Shown here: one piece after another, positions 58,004 to 64,000 of the stretch
Layout of the letters: every line of letters starts with the position of its first letter
Numbering within the stretch: position 1 is the first letter of the stretch
From: an uncultured Faecalibacterium sp.
Lineage (GTDB): Bacteria; Bacillota; Clostridia; Oscillospirales; Ruminococcaceae
NCBI GenBank assembly: GCA_934561555.1
Contig: CAKTGQ010000002.1
Location: 124,001 to 188,000, forward strand
DNA: 64,000 bases
Reading direction: 5' to 3'
Notes under the pieces: generated by a model
What the model was told of the DNA's origin: nothing
Databases searched by the model: none
What the model saw: only the letters and a program-made list of their open reading frames with translations
Translations under genes and position numbers: made by a program

Positions 58004-59560
58004 TCAGTCCTCCTCAAAATGTCCTACGTTGGCAAAGTGCAGCCGCTCGCCCTCGTAGCCCTCGATCTTCACGTTGTGCAGCTCGATCTCCTTGACGTTC
58101 TCGGCATAGATGGCCAGCTTTTTCACCAGCGGACGGTTGTCGGCCATGGCAGCCTGTCCCTCCTTGGCGTTGGGGTCGAAGGTGATGCTCACATCCCGCA
58201 TGGTCACCCGCTCGATGGGCTGCTCCGGCAGGCCGTCGAAGTAGCAGCCCGCGAACTGGGCATCGGTAGCCACGATGTTCTCCATGGTCAGGCTGCCCAG
58301 CTTGGGGGTGTACTCGTCCACCGGCATCGGCTCGCGGCACTGCACATAGGGGCCGTGGCCGTCCGGGTCGCAGAAGTAGAACATATTGATGACAAAGGGT
58401 GCTTTGACGCCCCGCATCTCCACGTTGCGGAACACCAGCCCGTCGATGACGGCGGTGTTGCCGCGGCCGCGGCGGGTCTTGACCCGCAGACCGCGGTCGG
58501 TGTGGTCCATCAGGCACTGGGTCACCACCATGTCCTTGACGCCGCCGCTCATCTCGCTGCCGATGACGATGCCGCCGTGGCCCTTGTCCAGCAGGCAGTT
58601 GCGGATAACGGTGTGCTCGCAGCTGCGCTTCAGCTTCATGCCCAGAAAGACCTTGCTGGCCTTCATGGCGATGCAGTCGTCGCCCACATGGATGTTCATG
58701 CCGATGATGCGGATATACTCGCAGCTCTCGGGGTCGATGCCGTCCGTGTTGGGGGCATTGTAGGGGTTGTTGATGTTGAAGTTGAGCAGGTCGAGATGCT
58801 TGACAAAGATGGGGTGGATGGTCCACGAATAGCTATTCTGCACCGTGATGCCGTGCAGGCAGACGTTCTCGCTGTCCACCGCAGCCACGGCGCGGGGACG
58901 CCATGCGATGCGCTTGACCTTGGGGTTCACCCACCAGTCGCCGTTTTCGGCGTCACAGTCCAGCGTACCCTCACCGGTCACCACCACGTCATGCACCTGC
59001 GTGATGTTCAACAGGCCTGCAAAGCTGTCCAGCGGGTTGCCCTCCCAGCCGGTCAGGTAGTACTCGTCCACCTCGTTCTCGCTGGGCAGCACACCGGGCA
59101 GGATGGGGTAATGGGTGCGGTCGTTGTCGCCCAGCAGCACAGCGCCCTTTTCCAGATACAGGGTGGTGTTGCTCTTCATGAACAGACTGGCGGTGCGGTA
59201 ACGGCCGGCGGGCACATACACCGTGCCGCCCTTGGGGCAGGTGGACAGCGCCGCCTGCAGCCGCACGGTGTTGTCGGTCTCGCCGTCAGCCACCAGACCG
59301 TAGCGGGAAGCATCCACGAAGAAGGTCTCGGCCTCGGTGGTGAAATCCAGCTTCAGGGTCTCGCCCTCTGCCTGCACCTCCACCGTATAGGTGGTGCCGG
59401 GCAGCAGGGAGAACAGGGAGAACACGTTGGTGTTGCAGGCTTCGTATACCGTTTTGCCGTTCAGGGCAACGGTAAAGGGGTGTGCCGGACGGTAGCACAG
59501 CTCGTTTTCCAGCTCGAAAACGGCGCTGCGGGTCATGGAACGGATCAGGGTCAGATTCAT
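58004..59560 (-). CDS. Polygalacturonase family GH28
   Basis: A 518-residue GH28 enzyme. An N-terminal fibronectin-like domain (residues 1-80) precedes the beta-helix. Catalytic motifs are complete: NTDG at 271-274, GDD at 293-295, GHGG at 327-330 and RVK at 359-361. No signal peptide is present, so it acts in the cytosol on imported galacturonan or rhamnogalacturonan oligomers; exo-type cleavage is likely. The start at 59560 follows AGGAGG. It diverges from the AraC regulator gene and precedes GH105. Confidence 0.92.
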   Translation of the reverse strand: MNLTLIRSMTRSAVFELENELCYRPAHPFTVALNGKTVYEACNTNVFSLFSLLPGTTYTVEVQAEGETLKLDFTTEAETFFVDASRYGLVADGETDNTVRLQAALSTCPKGGTVYVPAGRYRTASLFMKSNTTLYLEKGAVLLGDNDRTHYPILPGVLPSENEVDEYYLTGWEGNPLDSFAGLLNITQVHDVVVTGEGTLDCDAENGDWWVNPKVKRIAWRPRAVAAVDSENVCLHGITVQNSYSWTIHPIFVKHLDLLNFNINNPYNAPNTDGIDPESCEYIRIIGMNIHVGDDCIAMKASKVFLGMKLKRSCEHTVIRNCLLDKGHGGIVIGSEMSGGVKDMVVTQCLMDHTDRGLRVKTRRGRGNTAVIDGLVFRNVEMRGVKAPFVINMFYFCDPDGHGPYVQCREPMPVDEYTPKLGSLTMENIVATDAQFAGCYFDGLPEQPIERVTMRDVSITFDPNAKEGQAAMADNRPLVKKLAIYAENVKEIELHNVKIEGYEGERLHFANVGHFEED

Positions 59561-59586
59561 GCGAAATAACCTCCTGTGAGTTTGTC

Positions 59587-59615
59587 TTGCCCCCACGGGG
59601 CAGACGTGGTATCAT
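59587..59615 (+). promoter_or_regulatory. AraC gene promoter
   Basis: -35 TTGCCC (59587-59592), 17-bp spacer, extended -10 TGGTATCAT ending at 59615. It lies in the 111-bp divergent region shared with the GH28 gene. Confidence 0.65.
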
Positions 59616-59671
59616 GAGGAAAAGCGCTCTCCCGGCTACCGGGAGGGCTGTTTCCGGAAAGGATGCGCAAA

Positions 59672-60490
59672 ATGAAAGCGGAACGGGAAAAGATCAACGC
59701 GAAGGTAAAGGCAGACACCGTGCGGCTGACCGGCAGCAGGCTGGAGCTGACGGCAGACGAGGAGATGTGCACCTTTCTGCTGGTAAGTGAGGGCAGCTGC
59801 ACCCTGCAAATGGGGGAAAACAGTCTGTTGCTGAACCCCGGCAGCGCATTGCTGCTGGGTGCGGGGGATGCGCAGCTCACCGCCGCCGGTGCAGCCGTAC
59901 CGGAGCTGGTGGGCTGCCGGTTCCCGCTCAGCGCCCTGCACGAGCTGCGCAGCGCCACCCAGCAGGATTTTGCCCGGCTGTTCGTGCCCGGGGAGGCCAC
60001 GGTGCTGTACGGCCCGGTGCTGTGGACCCGCCGCCTGCGCACCCTGCTGGAGATGATGCGCTCTGCCATGCCGGAGCAGGACTACCCCGGCGGGCTGTAC
60101 CTGCTGCTGATCCTGCACTATGTCGAGCAGGAGTGCCTTGCCGAGAGCAGCGCCGCAGCGCGCCCCCGCAACGAGACCATTGAGCAGGTGTGCGGCTACC
60201 TTGCCGCCAACTACCGGCAAAAGTTTTCTCTTACCGAGGTGGCGGCGCGGTTCTACCTTTCCCCCTACTATCTCAGCCGCCTGTTCCGGCGGGTGACCGG
60301 GCAGTCCATCGTGGACTACTTGAACAACCGCCGCATCGAGGCTGCGCAGAAGCTGCTGGAGACCACCGAGCTTTCCATCAGCGCGATTGCCGAGCAGACC
60401 GGCTTTGCCAGCGCCGCCCACTTCCGCCGCGTGTTCCGCGAGGTAATGGATATCAGTCCTTTGCAGTACCGCAAAAAGCAGACGAAATGA
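59672..60490 (+). CDS. AraC family regulator of pectin locus
   Basis: A 272-residue activator. The N-terminal 150 residues form a cupin-like sugar-sensing domain (CTLQMGENSLLLNPGSALLL). The C-terminal two helix-turn-helix units span about 165-265: YRQKFSLTEVAARFYLSPYYLSRLFRR and LSISAIAEQTGFASAAHFRRVFRE, ending with the usual SPLQYR. Surrounding genes are pectin enzymes and a sugar ABC importer, so it probably turns them on when a galacturonate-containing oligomer binds. Start at 59672 has GGAAAGG 9 bases before it; an earlier ATG at 59663 lies too close. Confidence 0.9.
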   Translation: MKAEREKINAKVKADTVRLTGSRLELTADEEMCTFLLVSEGSCTLQMGENSLLLNPGSALLLGAGDAQLTAAGAAVPELVGCRFPLSALHELRSATQQDFARLFVPGEATVLYGPVLWTRRLRTLLEMMRSAMPEQDYPGGLYLLLILHYVEQECLAESSAAARPRNETIEQVCGYLAANYRQKFSLTEVAARFYLSPYYLSRLFRRVTGQSIVDYLNNRRIEAAQKLLETTELSISAIAEQTGFASAAHFRRVFREVMDISPLQYRKKQTK

Positions 60491-60500
60491 TGTATCAACC

Positions 60501-60550
60501 AAAACACCCCCTGTGCCATCCGTTGGGAGCAGCACAGGGGGTGTTGGTCT
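60501..60550. terminator. Bidirectional terminator, AraC/ABC
   Basis: AACACCCCCTGTGC and its complement around a 15-base loop, between convergent genes. Confidence 0.8.
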
Positions 60551-60573
60551 TGGTCAGATGTTCTTATGGCGCA

Positions 60574-61431
60574 TTAGCCCTTGACGGCACCTGCGGAGAT
60601 ACCTTCAACGAACTGATCCTGTGCACAGAAGAATACGATCAGCTGCGGCAGGATGGAGATGAGGGACAGCGCAAGGATCTTGTTCCATGCAAAGCCGGTA
60701 TCACCGTCCATGGACAGCTTGACGAACAGGGACATGGGGTACTTGCCGGGGGTGCTGACGTAAAGCAGCGGGCCCATAAAGTCGTTGCAGCTCCACATGA
60801 ACTGGAACAGTGCGCAGGACACCAGAGCGGGTCCCAGCATGGGCACGATGACCTTGTACAGGGTCTGGAAAGAAGAGCAGCCGTCAATGGCGGCAGCCTC
60901 GTCCAGGTCACGCGGGACATTGCGCATGAACTGCACCAGCTGATACACGAAGTAGGTCTCGGTAGCAAATGCACAGTGCACCCAGATAGCCAGATAGAAG
61001 GGGCTGTCCACCCAGCCGAACTTGTTGTACAGCAGGTACTGCGGCACGTTCAGCACGACCTGCGGCAGGAACAGAGTAGCCAGCATGATGTTGAACAGCA
61101 GCTTGCGGCCGGGGAAGTCGAAACGGCCAAAGCCGTAAGCGGCAACACAGGCAGACACCACAGTGCAGATCACCTTGGGGAGAACATAGCTGTAAGTGTT
61201 GAGCATGGCCTGCAGGATGTTGATGGAGCCGCCGAAGTTGTTCAGGGCGTTGCGGTAGCCATCCAGCGTAGGCTTTTTGATCCACAGGCTGATGCCTGCA
61301 AAGATCTCGCTGTTGTCCTTGAAGGTAGCGCTGATCATCCACAGCAGAGGATAGATCATGATGACACCAACCAGGATCAGCACGAAGTACTTAAAGAAGG
61401 TTGCGATCTTATTCGTTGCTTTCATTCCCAT
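60574..61431 (-). CDS. Carbohydrate ABC permease (MalG type)
   Basis: A 285-residue permease with six membrane helices. The coupling motif reads NVPRDLDEAAAIDGCSSFQTLYKVIVPM (EAA-x3-G) near residue 188. The N-terminus with ILVGVIMIYPLLWMISATFKDN is typical of CUT1 second permeases. It is the last gene of a leftward operon with the solute-binding protein and the MalF-type permease. I start it at 61431 after AAGGTGA, 10 bp from the preceding stop. No ATPase gene is present, so a shared MsmX-type ATPase is assumed. Confidence 0.92.
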   Translation of the reverse strand: MGMKATNKIATFFKYFVLILVGVIMIYPLLWMISATFKDNSEIFAGISLWIKKPTLDGYRNALNNFGGSINILQAMLNTYSYVLPKVICTVVSACVAAYGFGRFDFPGRKLLFNIMLATLFLPQVVLNVPQYLLYNKFGWVDSPFYLAIWVHCAFATETYFVYQLVQFMRNVPRDLDEAAAIDGCSSFQTLYKVIVPMLGPALVSCALFQFMWSCNDFMGPLLYVSTPGKYPMSLFVKLSMDGDTGFAWNKILALSLISILPQLIVFFCAQDQFVEGISAGAVKG

Positions 61432-61441
61432 ATTGGTCACC

Positions 61442-62371
61442 TTACCTTTCATCCGAGTAGTAGACCCACTTCTTCTGGCTGGTGAACGCAATGATCGTCA
61501 GGACACAGACGATGATGAACATGATCCATGCCAGAGCAGAAGCCATGCCCATGTCGTAGGACTTGAATGCGTAGTTGTAAACCAGCAGGGAGATCAGGGT
61601 AGTGGAACCACGGGGACCACCGTTGGTGATGATGTAGGGGCCGTTGAACTCCTGGAAAGCCTGGCAGATCTGAGTGACCAGGTTGTAGAAGATGATGGGG
61701 GTGATCATCGGAACGGTGATGGAGAAGAACTGACGCCACTTGCCGGCGCCGTCGATGGTAGCAGCCTCGTACAGGTCTGCGGGCACGCCCTTCAGTGCAG
61801 CAAGGAACAGCACCATGGCGGAACCGAACTGCCATATACGCAGGAAGCAGATGATCCACAGCGCGTAGTTGGGGTCAGACAGCCACTCGGGACCCTGCAC
61901 CGCACCAAAGGTAATAGCGCGGAGCACGGTGTTCAGCAGACCGTCCACGCTGAACACAGCCTTCCACAGCACAGCGATAGCCACAGAGCCGCCCAGAATG
62001 GAGGGGATGTAGTACACGGTGCGGAACAGGTTGACGCAGGCGATCTTGAAGTTCAGGATGTAGGCGATGAACAGTGCGAAGATCAGCTTCAGGGGCACGG
62101 TGATAAAGGCGTACTTGAAGGTGATGATCAGCGCCTTGGTGATCTTTTTGGTGTGGAATGCGGTAATGTAGTTGGCCAGACCAACAAAGCTGGTGCCGTC
62201 CTTGAAGAAGTTCATATCGGTAAAGCTGTAATACAGCGACTGACCGAAGGGGAACGCCTTAAAGACGAGAAAGCCGATGATCCAGGGGATCAGGTAAAAC
62301 AGACCCTGATACTTATCGACCCATTTCTGGAACGGAGTTCGTGCGCCTGCGGGCGCATTACTTTTTTTCAT
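61442..62371 (-). CDS. Carbohydrate ABC permease (MalF type)
   Basis: A 309-residue permease with six helices of the CUT1 first-permease type (LplB/YtcP or MalF group). The coupling motif is GVPADLYEAATIDGAGKWRQFFSITVPMI near residue 205. The N-terminal GLFYLIPWIIGFLVFKAFPF is typical. It lies between the solute-binding protein gene and the MalG-type permease. A partial terminator upstream (62465-62504) likely lowers its level relative to the binding protein. The start follows AGGAGG. Confidence 0.92.
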   Translation of the reverse strand: MKKSNAPAGARTPFQKWVDKYQGLFYLIPWIIGFLVFKAFPFGQSLYYSFTDMNFFKDGTSFVGLANYITAFHTKKITKALIITFKYAFITVPLKLIFALFIAYILNFKIACVNLFRTVYYIPSILGGSVAIAVLWKAVFSVDGLLNTVLRAITFGAVQGPEWLSDPNYALWIICFLRIWQFGSAMVLFLAALKGVPADLYEAATIDGAGKWRQFFSITVPMITPIIFYNLVTQICQAFQEFNGPYIITNGGPRGSTTLISLLVYNYAFKSYDMGMASALAWIMFIIVCVLTIIAFTSQKKWVYYSDER

Positions 62372-62464
62372 CCGAAGTCCTCCTTTTACAGGATTTTGAA
62401 GCGAACAGTGCAGCAGGTCACAGACCGGTAACAATTCCTTCAAGGTTTGATAACCATTCTCCGA

Positions 62465-62504
62465 TAAAACAAGGGCATCTGTCGTACGGGCGGCAGATGC
62501 CCCT
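62465..62504 (-). terminator. Partial terminator between SBP and permeases
   Basis: Leftward GGGGCATCTGCC, loop, GACAGATGCCC, then TTGTTTTATC. Likely a read-through terminator. Confidence 0.7.
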
Positions 62505-62556
62505 ATTCAGTTCAGAGAACAGCTGCCCGGTTCAGGCTGCTGTCAGTGTGATAAGC

Positions 62557-63948
62557 TTAGCCGACGGTGTAACCAACAGACTCCATGCCGTCCAGCAGGG
62601 TCTCAACAGCCTCTTCAGGAGTCTGATCGCCGTAGTCGATGTTATCGAACACTTCCTGATAGATGCCGGTGCCGGAAGCCTTCAGGTCGTTGTTCTCGAA
62701 CAGGGGATCCAGCTTGTTGGTGGTGAAGGCCATGACCTTGGCGTTAGCCTCAGCGATCAGGGCCTTGACAGCGCCTGCGTCCTGCGCGAACTTCAAGCCA
62801 GCCTTGGAAGCGGGGATGCCGCACTCAGAGCCCATGATGGAAGCGCCCTTCTCCTCGTTCAGCAGGAAGTTGATCAGGGTAGCAGCCTCGGCAACGTTCT
62901 TGCAGGTCTTGGTGATAGCCAGACCCATGGACACCTTGGAGAAGCCGCCGTTGTTGTCGCCGAACTTGATCTCCTCACCGACGGTGAAGCCGTCCTTGTT
63001 GCTGTCGTCCAGAGCGGAAGAGTACTTGCTTGCAGCGGAATCCCACTCGAAGATGCCTGCGATCTTACCGGTGATCCACTCGTTGGACTGGTGGGTAGCG
63101 GTATCGGAGTTTGCAGAGTAGTAGGTCTTCAGGTTCATCATGACGTGGTTGTCCACCAGGCTCTTGATGAAGGCCAGACCCTCAGCGATCTCCTCCTCGG
63201 TGTAGTTCAGGGTGGAGGTGGTGGGATCTGCCCAGTCCTTGCCGTACTTGGACTCGAGGTAGAACACCATCAGGATCATACGGTCGTATGCGCCCAGGTG
63301 CATGGGGTAGTAATCGTTGCCCAGCTTCTCCTGGAAAGCCTTACCGGCAGCCATCAGATCGTCCAGAGACTTGGGGACCTCGGTGATGCCAGCCTTATTA
63401 AAGGTGGTCATGTTCCAGTAGAAGATACGGCCGGTCATGGAGACGGGCACGCACTGCTGGCTGTTGGCCACATAGCAGGCGTCCATAGCAGCGGCATCCC
63501 ACTGGGTCAGGTCGATGAACTTGGAAGCAGTGTTCAGGTCCACGAACTTGCTGCCGTCAGCAGAGTAGTTGTACAGCCAGTTCCAGTTCACCTGGCAGAC
63601 ATCCTGAGCGTTGCCTGCGATGAAGGCAGCAGCCATCTTCTCTTCCCAGCCGGACCATGCGGCGAAGGTGGGCTCCACGGTGATGTTGGAGTGCTCAGCC
63701 TGGAAAGCCTCCAGAGCGCTCTGGTAAGCAGCGTGACGGCTGTCGCCGCCCCACCAGCTGATGCTCAGGTTGACGGGGCCGTCAGACAGTGCCAGGCTCT
63801 CGTCTGCGGAAGCAGCGGGAGCCTGAGAAGCAGCGGAAGAAGCGGTGGAAGAAGCAGCGGGCTTGCTGCCGCAGGCAGCCAGCAGACCTGCAGCACCGAC
63901 AGCGCCGGTAGCCATCAGGAAGTTACGACGAGAAATTGCCTTGCTCAT
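62557..63948 (-). CDS. Sugar ABC transporter substrate-binding lipoprotein
   Basis: A 463-residue extracellular solute-binding protein (family 1). The N-terminus has SRRNFLMATGAVGAAG (twin-arginine-like) and the lipobox LAAC, so it is lipid-anchored after Cys near residue 26; a Ser/Ala/Pro-rich linker follows. The rest is the two-lobe fold with MTGRIFYWNMTTFNKAGI and EGLAFIKSLVD blocks common to oligosaccharide-binding proteins. It is the first gene of the pectin ABC operon and likely binds uronate-rich oligomers. Start at 63948 follows AGGAGG; the promoter is at or beyond the window end. Confidence 0.92.
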   Translation of the reverse strand: MSKAISRRNFLMATGAVGAAGLLAACGSKPAASSTASSAASQAPAASADESLALSDGPVNLSISWWGGDSRHAAYQSALEAFQAEHSNITVEPTFAAWSGWEEKMAAAFIAGNAQDVCQVNWNWLYNYSADGSKFVDLNTASKFIDLTQWDAAAMDACYVANSQQCVPVSMTGRIFYWNMTTFNKAGITEVPKSLDDLMAAGKAFQEKLGNDYYPMHLGAYDRMILMVFYLESKYGKDWADPTTSTLNYTEEEIAEGLAFIKSLVDNHVMMNLKTYYSANSDTATHQSNEWITGKIAGIFEWDSAASKYSSALDDSNKDGFTVGEEIKFGDNNGGFSKVSMGLAITKTCKNVAEAATLINFLLNEEKGASIMGSECGIPASKAGLKFAQDAGAVKALIAEANAKVMAFTTNKLDPLFENNDLKASGTGIYQEVFDNIDYGDQTPEEAVETLLDGMESVGYTVG

Positions 63949-64000
63949 TTTTGTTCTCCTCCTAAAAGAAAACATCTTCATGTAGGGGGTCTGCACATGC

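Overview
The window is a contiguous stretch of a GC-rich Firmicute chromosome. Codon use, the IspH-ribosomal S1 fusion, the DUF3793 and DUF6465 genes, tandem FeoA proteins, a SAM-I riboswitch and a pectin-use locus together suggest a gut Oscillospirales bacterium close to Faecalibacterium. That assignment is inferred from gene content and not from a database search. No transposase, integrase, CRISPR array or rRNA was seen.

Layout, left to right. 0-4.6 kb: iron uptake (Cys-rich FeoB partner, FeoB, two FeoA, all leftward) and a DUF3793 gene; both promoters carry a shared 16-bp GTTAG-N6-CTAAC-type motif. 4.7-5.3 kb: a uridine-kinase-like P-loop kinase. 5.5-12.5 kb: a leftward dTDP-rhamnose and glycosyltransferase cluster (rfbB, rfbD, rfbA, two GT2 proteins, one small membrane protein; no rfbC). 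12.6-19.5 kb: SpoIID-like protein, tRNA-Leu, a DUF6465 protein, a metallophosphoesterase overlapping a cytosolic ParB-like/BMP protein, DUF1643, a PAP2 phosphatase, tRNA-Arg and tRNA-His. 19.6-29.2 kb: a ten-gene leftward phage head module (terminase, portal, protease-scaffold fusion, N4-gp56-type capsid, connector and ejection-type proteins) with no integrase, lysis, replication or tail-fibre genes. 29.8-33.7 kb: mglBAC galactose ABC transporter. 33.8-41.4 kb: a small coiled-coil membrane protein, an M16C peptidase, and a MacB/FtsX-type ABC pair. 41.4-54 kb: purine permease, PRPP synthetase, metK with its riboswitch, a GGDEF protein, deoC with a tiny membrane ORF, a GtrA-like protein with an odd insert, the ispH-S1/plsC/cmk operon and a BaiN-type flavoprotein. 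53.9-56.7 kb: an autoregulated TetR/MFS pair and an M23 peptidase. 56.8-64 kb: a pectin locus (GH105, GH28, AraC regulator, two sugar permeases and a solute-binding lipoprotein).

Two dispersed intergenic repeat families run through the window. One (four full copies, about 135 bp each) keeps paired helices through compensatory changes and looks like a structured, possibly pseudoknotted, element. The most unusual coding finding is the phage protein at 24722-25648. It joins a Prp-type cysteine protease to a scaffold through a linker that carries the Prp cleavage motif, and the same motif sits at the N-terminus of the capsid protein made by the next gene.
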